DNA of 64,000 nucleotides from Lentihominibacter butyricus (GTDB lineage: Bacteria; Bacillota; Clostridia; Peptostreptococcales; Anaerovoracaceae): positions 248,001 to 312,000 of the forward strand of contig NZ_JAOQJP010000001.1 in the NCBI RefSeq assembly GCF_025567305.1, given 5' to 3'. The position numbers and the translations under genes are program-made. Positions within the stretch are counted from its first letter, which is position 1. Each line of letters opens with the position of its first letter. Of the stretch, positions 1 through 7,449 are shown piece after piece. The notes under the pieces were generated by a model. The model was not told the DNA's origin and did no database searches. It saw only the letters and a list, made by a program, of their open reading frames with translations.

Positions 1-325
1 GAAACGATGCTGGTTCTCAGACGTGCTCCACAGCTGCAGCCTTTGCATGAAAGAACAGAGACCGCTCGCAGACTCGTGGGAGGCTGCGCTCAGCGAAAAT
101 GCGAAAAACTGCCCTTTGCACGAAAGAGACACGGCGGTCCTGCGCGATATCGCGGCGGGGCTCGGCAGGAGCGATGCGAAAGGACAGCAGGATATAATAA
201 AGCCGGCAGTGATACGGCTTGAGACATGTCTAGCGGACGCCGGAGAGCAGGAGAAAAAGCAGGGCAGGATGTACAGAGGGCTCGGAATGGCAGCGGGAGC
301 GGTCATCGCAGTGATGCTGATATGA
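1..325 (+). CDS. spoIIIAB: Stage III sporulation protein AB, 3' part
   Basis: The reading frame is open from base 2 of the window to TGA at 323-325, so the start lies upstream and only about 107 codons are present. The visible part matches the C-terminal half of SpoIIIAB: a PLADSWEAAL motif, an LGRSD turn, a helical stretch ending in Q-D-I-I-K, and a hydrophobic C-terminal tail (GLGMAAGAVIAVMLI) that would anchor it in the membrane. SpoIIIAB belongs to the mother-cell SpoIIIA complex that joins SpoIIQ across the intermembrane space during engulfment. It is followed by spoIIIAC to spoIIIAH in the usual order, which makes the call firm despite truncation by the window edge. Confidence 0.85.
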   Translation, partial: KRCWFSDVLHSCSLCMKEQRPLADSWEAALSENAKNCPLHERDTAVLRDIAAGLGRSDAKGQQDIIKPAVIRLETCLADAGEQEKKQGRMYRGLGMAAGAVIAVMLI

Positions 326-450
326 TGATGCAGGCGTTCGCAGAAGGCCGCACACTGCGGCACAGCGGGATCGCAGAGAGGGCGATACCGTTCGCAGCGG
401 GTCGTGCACCGCAGTACAGACGGCAGGTACGGAAATCGGGAGTTTGAGGT

Positions 451-645
451 ATGGAGATAGATATAATATTCAAGATAGCGGCTATCGGTATCGCGATCGC
501 AGTGCTCAACCAGGTGCTGGTCAAGGCGGGGCGCGAGGAGCAGGCGATGCTCACGACGCTGGCCGGGGTGATCGTGGTGCTGATGCTGGTGATACAGATG
601 ATAAGCGAATTTTTTGATACTGTCAGGACATTCCTGGAGTTTTAG
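451..645 (+). CDS. spoIIIAC: Stage III sporulation protein AC
   Basis: This 64-residue, almost entirely hydrophobic protein has two membrane segments around a short polar loop (KAGREEQA), which is the size and pattern of SpoIIIAC. A ribosome-binding stretch (TTTGAGGT) lies just before the ATG. SpoIIIAC is a small membrane component of the SpoIIIA feeding-tube/secretion complex in the outer forespore membrane. It is separated from spoIIIAB by about 125 bases with no gene, an unusually large gap for this operon, and its stop nearly abuts spoIIIAD. Confidence 0.93.
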   Translation: MEIDIIFKIAAIGIAIAVLNQVLVKAGREEQAMLTTLAGVIVVLMLVIQMISEFFDTVRTFLEF

Positions 646-654
646 GTGAACGGC

Positions 655-1041
655 ATGGAAATCATCAGGATAGCTGCGCTGGCGCTGACCGGAGTGCTAC
701 TGGCGGCTCTAATGAAAAGCGTGAACAGGGAGCTGACGATCTACATAATACTCGCCACAGTGGTGATACTTTTCGTCACGATAATAGACAGACTCGTATA
801 CGTCTTCGATTTTCTGGGGGATATATACGATAATGTGGTATACGGCAGGACGTTTTTCCCGGTCATACTCAAAGTGCTGGCAGTGGCATACGTGACGGAC
901 TTCACGGCGCAGCTGTGCAGAGACGCCGGTGAGGCGACGATCGGATCCAAGGTCGAACTGGCGGGAAAGGTGATAATTTTCTGTCTCGCCATGCCGGTGC
1001 TGACGGCTGTGCTGGAGCTGATCGGTTCGCTTATCGGCTAG
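655..1041 (+). CDS. spoIIIAD: Stage III sporulation protein AD
   Basis: A 128-residue polytopic membrane protein with about four hydrophobic segments and the family-typical end of two helices (KVIIFCLAMPVLTAVLELIGSLIG). An in-frame GTG sits at 646, directly behind the spoIIIAC stop, but AGGTGA at 644-649 is well placed as ribosome-binding site for the ATG at 655, so that start is preferred. SpoIIIAD is a membrane component of the mother-cell SpoIIIA complex. Its position between AC and AE supports the call. Confidence 0.93.
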   Translation: MEIIRIAALALTGVLLAALMKSVNRELTIYIILATVVILFVTIIDRLVYVFDFLGDIYDNVVYGRTFFPVILKVLAVAYVTDFTAQLCRDAGEATIGSKVELAGKVIIFCLAMPVLTAVLELIGSLIG

Positions 1042-1060
1042 AGGATGGAAAGGGCACGAT

Positions 1061-2146
1061 ATGGATTACCAGACGATAATAGACGGACAGCTCGATTCGA
1101 TGGATCTGTCCGGGCTCGAAAGCATGATGTCGGATGCGGCCGGACAGGGCGGCATATTCGGAGACATGACCGTAGAGCAGATAATAAACAGCATGATAAA
1201 CGGCAGACCGATCTTCGATACGGACAGCATCATAAAAAATCTGACTGATCTTTTTCTGATGGAAGTCAGATCGTCAGTGTTTATAGGCTGCGAGATACTG
1301 GCAATATGCATAGTGACGGGGCTGCTGACGAATTTTTCGAACACGTTCGGCAGCAAAACGGTCTCGTCGCTCGGCACGATGATATGCGGCATCATCATCA
1401 CAGCGCTCTGCATAGGCAATTTCTATCAGACCTACGATTACTGCTCGAGCACGATCGGCACGATGGCCTCGGCGATGGAGATCCTGCTGCCGATAATGAT
1501 ACCTCTGCTGATCTCGATGGGCGGGATCTCGTCGGGGAGCATCATGGATCCCGTCATGGCAGGTGCTGTCACTGGATTCGACTTCCTTATGCAGCACGTT
1601 GTCCTGCCGCTCGTTTTTCTGTCGGCGGTCTTCGTGATGATCAATGGTTTAACAGAAAAAGATTATGTAAAAAAGCTGTCGACGTTTTTAAGGAAAGGCG
1701 CGATTTTCCTCACGGGTCTGATGATAACGATATTCACAGGTATCACAGCGGTGCAGGGGATCGTGACGAAATCTGCGGACGGCATACTCATAGATACGGC
1801 GAAATTTTCGATAGACAACTTCGTGCCCATAGTCGGCGGCTTTGCAGCAGACTCTCTTGATATGGTGCTCAGCTGCATCGGGCTTATAAAAAATGCCGTG
1901 GGCGTTATCGGGATCATCATACTGCTTTCGCTGCTTGCAGGTCCGGTCGTGAAGATACTGTCCGTTGCTGCAGTATACAAGCTGATAGCGATCGCAGCAG
2001 AGCCTGTTGCGCCTAAGAACATCTCGGACAGTCTGAACGAGATAGGCAACGCCGCAGTGACGATGACCGTGGTGCTGGCGACCGGCGCATTCATGTTCCT
2101 TATCTTCATTACTATCATCATGGGTATGGGAGGAGGCAGCTTATGA
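1061..2146 (+). CDS. spoIIIAE: Stage III sporulation protein AE
   Basis: A 361-residue protein close to the usual SpoIIIAE length. The N-terminal 80 residues are polar and acidic; the rest holds about seven or eight hydrophobic segments, with family-like stretches around residues 140-170 (ILLPIMIPLLISMGG), 260-290 and the C-terminal FLIFITIIMGMGG. SpoIIIAE is the large polytopic component of the SpoIIIA complex needed for forespore sigma-G activity. The stop TGA overlaps the ATG of the next gene (ATGA at 2143-2146), indicating translational coupling. Confidence 0.95.
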   Translation: MDYQTIIDGQLDSMDLSGLESMMSDAAGQGGIFGDMTVEQIINSMINGRPIFDTDSIIKNLTDLFLMEVRSSVFIGCEILAICIVTGLLTNFSNTFGSKTVSSLGTMICGIIITALCIGNFYQTYDYCSSTIGTMASAMEILLPIMIPLLISMGGISSGSIMDPVMAGAVTGFDFLMQHVVLPLVFLSAVFVMINGLTEKDYVKKLSTFLRKGAIFLTGLMITIFTGITAVQGIVTKSADGILIDTAKFSIDNFVPIVGGFAADSLDMVLSCIGLIKNAVGVIGIIILLSLLAGPVVKILSVAAVYKLIAIAAEPVAPKNISDSLNEIGNAAVTMTVVLATGAFMFLIFITIIMGMGGGSL

Positions 2147-2322
2147 CGGATATCGTGAAACAGTGGGTCAGCAGCCTTTTCATCATAATACTCGCGCTTT
2201 CATTCATCGAGATCCTGCTGCCTGATTCATCAATGGGGAAATACGTAAAGTTCGTTTTCTCACTCGTGATAATGGCTACGATCCTGTATCCCGTCATTTA
2301 TATCGCGGTGGAATATCGGTGA
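2143..2322 (+). CDS. spoIIIAF: Stage III sporulation protein AF, short form
   Basis: A 59-residue gene starting in the ATGA overlap with spoIIIAE. It encodes two hydrophobic segments (about residues 10-26 and 38-56) around the conserved turn EILLPDSSMGKYVKFVFSLV, which is the N-terminal membrane domain of SpoIIIAF. The typical protein is roughly 200 residues with a soluble C-terminal domain; here a TGA follows directly after the second membrane segment and only 38 bases remain before spoIIIAG, so the soluble domain is absent rather than shifted to another frame. It may still work as a membrane component. Confidence 0.85.
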   Translation: MTDIVKQWVSSLFIIILALSFIEILLPDSSMGKYVKFVFSLVIMATILYPVIYIAVEYR

Positions 2323-2360
2323 AAGTTTCAGATATACATAGAAAGAGGAGGTAGAGTCTT

Positions 2361-2795
2361 TTGCTGGAAAAATTCAGAAATGATCCGGGCTTCAGGGACA
2401 GATGTGTAAAGGCTGCAGCGCTGCTGATCATCATCGCGGTGATACTGCTTTCCTTTGACGTGTTCACTCAGGGCAGAGACGGCAGGAAACAGATCATAGA
2501 TGAAGACGGCGGTACGGAAGCCGAGCTGTGCAGCATACTCGCGGATATAGACGGAGTCGGCGAGGTCGACGTGATGCTGCAGCACGACAGCAGTGAACGT
2601 GTCAGCGGAGTGATAGTGACTGCGCAGGGAGCCGGAGATCCTGTAGTCAAAAATGATCTGATCAACGCTGTCACCGCGGTTTTCAACATACCGTCGACCA
2701 GTGTGGAGGTCTTTGTGAAGAAGTCGGTGAAAAGCTCCGGGGATGCGGCCGGCAGGAGTTCAGGCGAAAAGGGGGAAACATCAAATGAGCGATAA
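2361..2795 (+). CDS. spoIIIAG: Stage III sporulation protein AG
   Basis: The gene begins with TTG at 2361, eight bases after a strong GAGGAGGT. The 144-residue product has one N-terminal membrane helix (about residues 19-33) and an extracytoplasmic domain with the SpoIIIAG pattern: LCSILADIDGVGEVDVML, an IVTAQGAGDPVVK stretch, and a helix LINAVTAVFNIP followed by VEVF. SpoIIIAG assembles the large ring of the SpoIIIA-SpoIIQ channel between mother cell and forespore. It is shorter than the Bacillus protein (about 230 residues), mainly between the membrane helix and ring domain. It overlaps spoIIIAH by 11 bases. Confidence 0.93.
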   Translation: MLEKFRNDPGFRDRCVKAAALLIIIAVILLSFDVFTQGRDGRKQIIDEDGGTEAELCSILADIDGVGEVDVMLQHDSSERVSGVIVTAQGAGDPVVKNDLINAVTAVFNIPSTSVEVFVKKSVKSSGDAAGRSSGEKGETSNER

Positions 2796-3399
2796 GAAAT
2801 CAGTGATATCTTTTATAAAGGGCAATAAGAAGAAGGTCGCGGCGCTGATGCTGCTGGCAGCAGGCGTATGCGTCTATTCGATCACGGGAGCAGGAGGCGC
2901 AGACAGGACTGCCAGCGACGATGTGCCGCTTCACGACGGTGATGTGCTGGTGGACAGCCTGAACGTTCAGGAGGAAAAGGAAGGCAGCGGCAGTGTAGAC
3001 GAATCTGCGCTGGTGACGTCGGACGATGTTTCCGAGCTTGAAAATACCGACGCTTATTTCAAGGAGATGAGGGCTACGCTGGACATGGAGCGAAACAAGA
3101 TAATATCGATGCTCACCGATGCCGAAAGCTCTGCTTCGACAAAGGCAGAAAAGCAGGAGGCGTCGGCCGAAAAAATGCGGCTACTGAACTGCATGGAACA
3201 GGAGAAGACCGTTGAAACACTGATAAAGAACAAGGGGCTTCCGGAGACATTCGTCGTGATAACGGACAGCGGAGTCAACGTGACGGTGAACACCGAAGAG
3301 CTGGATCAGAGCATGGTCACGAAGATATGCGAGATCATAATGAGAGAAACAGACAGAAAGGCGAGCGAGATAGTCGTTCAGGATGTATCGAAAAAGTAA
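2785..3399 (+). CDS. spoIIIAH: Stage III sporulation protein AH
   Basis: A 204-residue protein: a cytoplasmic basic N-terminus (NKKKVAALML), one membrane helix at about residues 15-30, an acidic linker, then a helical region starting DAYFKEMRATLDMERNKI and a C-terminal alpha/beta fold ending in VTKICEIIMRETDRKASEIVV. This is the SpoIIIAH arrangement, whose YscJ/FliF-like ring domain binds forespore SpoIIQ. The ATG at 2785 follows AAGGGGGAAA and overlaps the end of spoIIIAG, so translation is coupled. It is the last gene of the operon in this window. Confidence 0.94.
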   Translation: MSDKKSVISFIKGNKKKVAALMLLAAGVCVYSITGAGGADRTASDDVPLHDGDVLVDSLNVQEEKEGSGSVDESALVTSDDVSELENTDAYFKEMRATLDMERNKIISMLTDAESSASTKAEKQEASAEKMRLLNCMEQEKTVETLIKNKGLPETFVVITDSGVNVTVNTEELDQSMVTKICEIIMRETDRKASEIVVQDVSKK

Positions 3400-3431
3400 C
3401 GCCGGATAACAGATCACACGGCTATGGACTT

Positions 3432-3460
3432 TTGTAACACATGATGATATCATTGTAACA
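3432..3460 (+). promoter_or_regulatory. Direct repeat TTGTAACA, possible operator before the sigma-54 activator gene
   Basis: TTGTAACA occurs at 3432-3439 and again at 3453-3460, a 21-base period that would put both on the same face of the helix. The palindrome ATGATATCAT lies between them. The pair is about 50 bases before the activator's start codon. This is a sequence observation; a regulatory role is inferred. Confidence 0.3.
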
Positions 3461-3511
3461 TAAATAAAAGTCGGAATTTTGCGAATAAATCGGTATAAAA
3501 AAGGTGTGCAC

Positions 3512-4933
3512 ATGTATAAGGATTTTATCAGGAAGAACTACAGGATACTGCTGGATATACTCAACTGCCTCAAAGTCGGAGTTTACATAACAGACGGAGA
3601 CGGGAACACCGTGTTCCTGAATGACGAGTCGTGCAAGACCGGCGGCCTGACGAGAGAGGAAGTGCTCGGCAAGAATATGGCTGAACTTGAAGAAATGGGC
3701 TTCGTCGAGAATTCGGTAACACTGCGGACGCTGAAGAGCGGAAAGGAAGAGGATATCATACAGAACCTCGGGGACGGTGATAAGGTGTTCGTGACCGGCA
3801 CACCTCTTTACTGCGGCGATGACGGCATCGATCTGATAGTGTGCACAGAACGCAACATCACGGAGACTCTCGTGCTCAGGGATCTGCTGCGCGAACAGAA
3901 TGAAGACAATGAAAAGATAAAAAAAGAGATCGAATATCTCAAGAATCAGAACATCGTCATGTGGGGAAACATGATAGCGGAAGACGATGAAACGAAGACA
4001 CTTGCTGAAAAGGCTGCGCGCATAGCCAAACTTGACACTACGGTGCTTCTTACAGGCGAGTCTGGAACAGGCAAGGAAGTCTTCGCAAATTTCATATATC
4101 AGAACAGCGGCAGAGCCGGCAGACCTTTCATAAAGATCAACTGTGCAGCGATACCTGAGAATCTGCTGGAGTCAGAGCTGTTCGGATACGAGCCGGGTGC
4201 GTTCACAGGAGCAAGCAAAAAAGGCAAGATGGGACTGTTTGAAATGGCGAACACAGGCACACTGTTTCTGGACGAGATAGGCGAGATGCCCGTACATCTG
4301 CAGTCGAAACTGCTGAGAGTCCTTCAGGAAAAGGAGATCATGCACGTTGGCGGCAGCAAGGTGATACCTGTTGACGTCAGACTGATAACCGCGACAAACC
4401 GGGATCTTCAGAAGGCAGTGGATGAAGGAACGTTCAGACAGGATCTGTATTACAGACTCAATGTGATGCCGCTGGAACTTCTGCCGCTGCGAGGGCGAAA
4501 AAAGGATATCGCCGCACTTACGACGTATTTTATCGATCATTTCAATGCGATCTACAAGATGAACAAGGCTATCACGAATGCAGCTGTGGAAGCGCTGCAG
4601 CAGTTCGAGTGGCCGGGAAACATCAGAGAGCTGGAGAATATAATCGAGCGCATCATCATCAGCTTTGACGGCGATGTGATAACGAGATTCCAGGTCGAAC
4701 GCGCACTTGGCGTGCCGGTCGAGCAAAAGGCATCATATACTCCTCAGCTTGAAAACAAAACGATGACAGAGCTCATGGACGAGTATGAGCGCTATATACT
4801 CGAAACGATGATGGATACTCACGGGAAAAAAGCAAGCGAAGTGGGAAAAGTGCTTGGCATGAGCAAGGCGACGCTTTCCAGAAAGCTGAGCAAATACGGG
4901 TTGAACAAGGGAAGTTCCAGAAATGAAACCTGA
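3512..4933 (+). CDS. Sigma-54-dependent PAS/AAA+/Fis transcriptional activator
   Basis: A 473-residue bacterial enhancer-binding protein. Residues about 10-115 form a PAS sensor domain (VYITDGDGNTVFLNDES), followed by a coiled segment (about 120-150), an AAA+ sigma-54 interaction domain with Walker A GESGTGKE from residue 182, an intact GAFTGA loop at 229-234 and ELLPLRGRKKDI, and a Fis-type helix-turn-helix at the end (ASEVGKVLGMSKATLSRKL). The intact GAFTGA predicts real contact with RNA polymerase-sigma-54. ATG 3512 is chosen because AAGGTG precedes it. The gene sits directly before three matching palindromes and a -24/-12 promoter in front of the oxidoreductase gene at 5225, its likely target. 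The sensed ligand is unknown. Confidence 0.93.
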   Translation: MYKDFIRKNYRILLDILNCLKVGVYITDGDGNTVFLNDESCKTGGLTREEVLGKNMAELEEMGFVENSVTLRTLKSGKEEDIIQNLGDGDKVFVTGTPLYCGDDGIDLIVCTERNITETLVLRDLLREQNEDNEKIKKEIEYLKNQNIVMWGNMIAEDDETKTLAEKAARIAKLDTTVLLTGESGTGKEVFANFIYQNSGRAGRPFIKINCAAIPENLLESELFGYEPGAFTGASKKGKMGLFEMANTGTLFLDEIGEMPVHLQSKLLRVLQEKEIMHVGGSKVIPVDVRLITATNRDLQKAVDEGTFRQDLYYRLNVMPLELLPLRGRKKDIAALTTYFIDHFNAIYKMNKAITNAAVEALQQFEWPGNIRELENIIERIIISFDGDVITRFQVERALGVPVEQKASYTPQLENKTMTELMDEYERYILETMMDTHGKKASEVGKVLGMSKATLSRKLSKYGLNKGSSRNET

Positions 4934-5015
4934 GAGGTTCCGGACTGCAACCCTGAAAGGGCTGAAAATCGCATCAGATACAAAAAATACATCTAAAGGT
5001 TCCAGAAATGGAACC
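4913..5015 (+). promoter_or_regulatory. Three candidate activator-binding palindromes (upstream activating sites)
   Basis: Three sites share the pattern RGTTCC-N6-SRAACC: 4913-4930 (overlapping the activator's stop), 4936-4953 (right half CAACCC, weaker) and 4998-5015 (perfect, GGTTCCAGAAATGGAACC). Start-to-start distances are 23 and 62 bases, close to two and six helical turns. They lie about 170-270 bases before the expected start of the sigma-54 promoter at 5160, a normal distance for enhancer-binding proteins. The third could also act as a weak terminator since TTTTCTTAT follows it. Binding by the neighbouring activator is inferred. Confidence 0.6.
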
Positions 5016-5159
5016 TTTTCTTATGCCTTCACGCGCCTCGACGGCTGCAGATGCGTCGGCAAGAAGGTATGCTGCGGCTTTGCATGAGAATAAAAAAACG
5101 TTGAAATTCCAACGATAGTGCGCTTTGCACGAAATGAATCAAAAGTTTTCTGAATAGTT

Positions 5160-5175
5160 TGGCATGCATGTTGCT
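5160..5175 (+). promoter_or_regulatory. Sigma-54 (-24/-12) promoter
   Basis: TGGCATGCATGTTGCT fits the sigma-54 consensus TGGCAC-N5-TTGCW with one mismatch, and the invariant GG (5161-5162) and GC (5173-5174) have exactly ten bases between them. Transcription would start near 5186, about 40 bases before the ATG at 5225. It is preceded by candidate enhancer sites and by the gene for a GAFTGA-containing activator. Confidence 0.8.
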
Positions 5176-5224
5176 CTATATATGGTCAGTTGAAAAAACA
5201 TGTAACATGACAGGAGGAAACAGG

Positions 5225-6454
5225 ATGAAAGTTTTGATAGTAGGCGCCGGCGGACAGGGCGGCTCATGCGCATCTATACTGGCCAGACAGGATAATATCG
5301 AGGAGATAAGGATAGTCGATCTCAAGGAAGAAACTGCAAAAGCGATAGCAGATCATATAGGCAGTGACAAGGTCAGGACGGGAACGGTGAATGCTACTGA
5401 CCCTGACGACGTGGCGAGAGCTGCCGAGGGCGTCGATGTCGTAGTCGACATGGTAATGCCGTGGATGGTGCCTTATGTGATGGAGGGCGCGCTCAAGGCA
5501 AAGGCTAATTATATAAACACAGCTTTTGACGTGCCGTTCTGGGATAAGTTCGTCGAAGGCGTTGCGATCGAGGATATGCCGCTCTGCAGGGAGTTCAAAG
5601 AGGCGGGGCTGACCGCGCTGTTCGGATGCGGATTTGCTCCGGGATGGACTAACGTGCTGGCGAGAAGACTTGCAAACAGACTCGACAGAGTGGACAGCAT
5701 CAAGATGAGGATAGGAAAGGCAACTCATCTTCCGGGCGAACACGAATACGACTGGGTGCTCAGACCATGGAATCCGGGATGGTCGCCGAAGCAGGCTCTT
5801 ATCGACTGCGCTGCTCCGACATACGCGCTGGAGGATGGAAAATACGTGCAGTATCCTCCGTTCGGCGGACTGGAGATGTGGGATTTCCCTGAACCGGTAG
5901 GACATCTGCCTGTTACGCACCATTCGCATGAGGAGATCTACAGCATGCCGGCTACGTTCAAGGGCGTGAAGGACGTGGATTTCAAATATTACATGATGTA
6001 TCAGCCTGCGATGTTCTATGCTATGGGACTGTGCTCGCAGGATAAGATCAGGGTAGGAGATGTGGAAGTAGCACCTATCGATGTAGTGACAGCTATGGTG
6101 CCGCCTCCTCAGAACAATATCTTCGGCGCTACTGACGAACAGCTCGAGTACGCTGACAAGACTGCATTCATCGAACTCGTTGTGGAAGTGGCAGGAGAAA
6201 AAGACGGAAAGAAAATCGCATGGACGGCAAACTGCCCTAAGATGAATGCTCCGGGGCCTGAACTGAAGAAGCTTTACGGAACAGCTCTCGTATACGTATC
6301 GCTGCCTCTCGCGACAGGAACGATGCTGATCGACGAGATAGATATGCCGAAGGGTATCGTATTTGCGGATGAACTCGATCCTGAAGTGTTCATAGACAAG
6401 ATGATGGGCACGGGATATCCGTACAAGTGGAAAGAAACTGTAAAAGAAATATAG
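5225..6454 (+). CDS. Saccharopine-dehydrogenase-like NAD(P)-dependent oxidoreductase
   Basis: A 409-residue enzyme with an N-terminal Rossmann fold (MKVLIVGAGGQGGSCASILA; acidic residue at the end of the second strand, IVDL) and the saccharopine dehydrogenase signature region ADHIGSDKVRTGTVNATDPDDVARAAEG, then a C-terminal substrate domain. The family includes saccharopine and carboxynorspermidine dehydrogenases, which form or split secondary amines; the actual substrate is not evident. ATG 5225 is preceded by AGGAGG. It lies under the sigma-54 promoter at 5160 and is followed by a hairpin at 6489. A distant relative of similar size is at 53278, also next to a transporter gene, which suggests a shared chemistry on imported amino compounds. 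Confidence 0.82.
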   Translation: MKVLIVGAGGQGGSCASILARQDNIEEIRIVDLKEETAKAIADHIGSDKVRTGTVNATDPDDVARAAEGVDVVVDMVMPWMVPYVMEGALKAKANYINTAFDVPFWDKFVEGVAIEDMPLCREFKEAGLTALFGCGFAPGWTNVLARRLANRLDRVDSIKMRIGKATHLPGEHEYDWVLRPWNPGWSPKQALIDCAAPTYALEDGKYVQYPPFGGLEMWDFPEPVGHLPVTHHSHEEIYSMPATFKGVKDVDFKYYMMYQPAMFYAMGLCSQDKIRVGDVEVAPIDVVTAMVPPPQNNIFGATDEQLEYADKTAFIELVVEVAGEKDGKKIAWTANCPKMNAPGPELKKLYGTALVYVSLPLATGTMLIDEIDMPKGIVFADELDPEVFIDKMMGTGYPYKWKETVKEI

Positions 6455-6488
6455 TGTCATACGACCTCCAGTAATATATTGACAACAA

Positions 6489-6528
6489 CATTAAAAATGT
6501 CGCTGTATCTCAGACGGCATTTTTAATG
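6489..6528 (+). terminator. Hairpin terminator after the oxidoreductase gene
   Basis: CATTAAAAATG at 6489-6499 is matched exactly by its reverse complement at 6518-6528. The AT-rich arms allow it to act in either direction. Read on the + strand it follows the gene ending at 6454 and separates it, at least partly, from the transporter genes. Confidence 0.55.
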
Positions 6529-6634
6529 TTTCAGGGCAGTGGATGAGGACGTACATAAAAGTACGATATGCCTCATAGTATATTTCGTTCAGGGCGGTGC
6601 CGGGGCCATGCCGGCCTGCCGCCGATAAATCAAA

Positions 6635-6778
6635 GAAATCCTGAAGGATAACCTGATGCCGGTCTACGACCGACAAATAAATGAAACCCTAAAGGATACC
6701 TTAATGCCGGTCTACGACCGACAAACTATAGAAACCCTAAAGGATACCTTAATGTCGGTCTTCGACCGACAAACTATA
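6635..6778 (+). repeat. Three tandem 48-bp repeats, each with a hairpin
   Basis: Three units of exactly 48 bases occupy 6635-6682, 6683-6730 and 6731-6778 and stop directly before the GAAAGGAGG that serves the next gene. Units 2 and 3 differ at only two positions. Each unit contains a seven-base-arm hairpin around GGTCTACGACC or GGTCTTCGACC; in unit 3 a C-to-T change makes the stem perfect (GTCGGTC/GACCGAC). Each unit also holds an AAGGAT and an ATG about eight bases on, in one continuous frame that could give a 16-residue peptide repeat (MPVYDRQTIETLKDTL). Whether it acts as RNA, DNA or peptide is unknown. Confidence 0.9.
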
Positions 6779-6794
6779 GAAAGGAGGATTTTGA

Positions 6795-7436
6795 ATGAGA
6801 GATACGGTGGTGAAGCGTCTGAAAACGGCGCCGCGCACAGCGGAACCGCAGACCGGCGAATATCACACGAAACAGGTGGCTGACAGACAGGAGGCCATAG
6901 AGAGCAAACTCAGACTCCTGCACGGCAGTATTTTCGGTAAGCCGATGATGAAGTTTGATATCGGGAGAGTCACAGACGTATGGGTGCCTTACTGTTATCT
7001 CGAATATGACTTCCGTGTTGAGCGCAATATTTTATTCAAGAAAAAAGGTCTGACAAAAGAAGGCAAGGTGGCCGTGGTGCTGGATGTCAACGAGATGCAT
7101 CCGTTTCAGTATGATATCTACGAAAGCGGGCAGCTCCCTCTCGTGAAAGGAAAACTCGATACTGCGAAACGGACCGTGATAAAGACAGCGAACACGCTTT
7201 CCGATATGGAAAGCAGAGCAGAGGACTACATACAATTCAAGATAATGAAAAAGTTTTACGGACGCAACGCAGCGCTTTACCTGAGCAGCGAGAAGATCTT
7301 CTACAGACCTGCCGTTGAAATGGAAATTATCTACAAAGGAAAATACCCGAACATGAGATACGCATATCTCGATGAGTTCGCCGTGGAAAGCGAGCATGTG
7401 CTGGGGCTGAAATACAGAGTGGATAATAATTTCTAA
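6795..7436 (+). CDS. Hypothetical protein in the sigma-54 cluster
   Basis: A 213-residue soluble protein that I do not recognise. ATG 6795 has a good AGGAGG nine bases before it. The first 45 residues are polar and rich in K, R and T; the rest alternates beta-like stretches (WVPYCYLEYDFRVERNILF, VAVVLDVN, VEMEIIYKGKYPNMRYAYL) with a helix around residues 130-150. There is no signal peptide or membrane segment and no obvious catalytic motif. It lies directly after the 48-bp repeats and thirteen bases before the symporter gene, so it is almost certainly co-transcribed with the transporter and may serve it or the amidohydrolase (inference). Confidence 0.75.
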   Translation: MRDTVVKRLKTAPRTAEPQTGEYHTKQVADRQEAIESKLRLLHGSIFGKPMMKFDIGRVTDVWVPYCYLEYDFRVERNILFKKKGLTKEGKVAVVLDVNEMHPFQYDIYESGQLPLVKGKLDTAKRTVIKTANTLSDMESRAEDYIQFKIMKKFYGRNAALYLSSEKIFYRPAVEMEIIYKGKYPNMRYAYLDEFAVESEHVLGLKYRVDNNF

Positions 7437-7449
7437 AAGGAGGAATCAA

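Noticed and set aside
326..450. Possible extra gene between spoIIIAB and spoIIIAC
   Set aside because: The frame crossing this gap (226-447) begins inside spoIIIAB, is Arg/Gly-rich and has no ribosome-binding site.
3400..3511. Rho-independent terminator after spoIIIAH
   Set aside because: Only a short ATGATATCAT palindrome is present, without a GC stem or T-run.
5264..6460. Long open frame on the minus strand opposite the first oxidoreductase gene
   Set aside because: It is a compositional shadow: rich in His, Arg, Cys and Tyr, with no ribosome-binding site or family motif.
6635..6778. CRISPR-like array
   Set aside because: The three repeats are directly joined without variable spacers and no cas genes are near.
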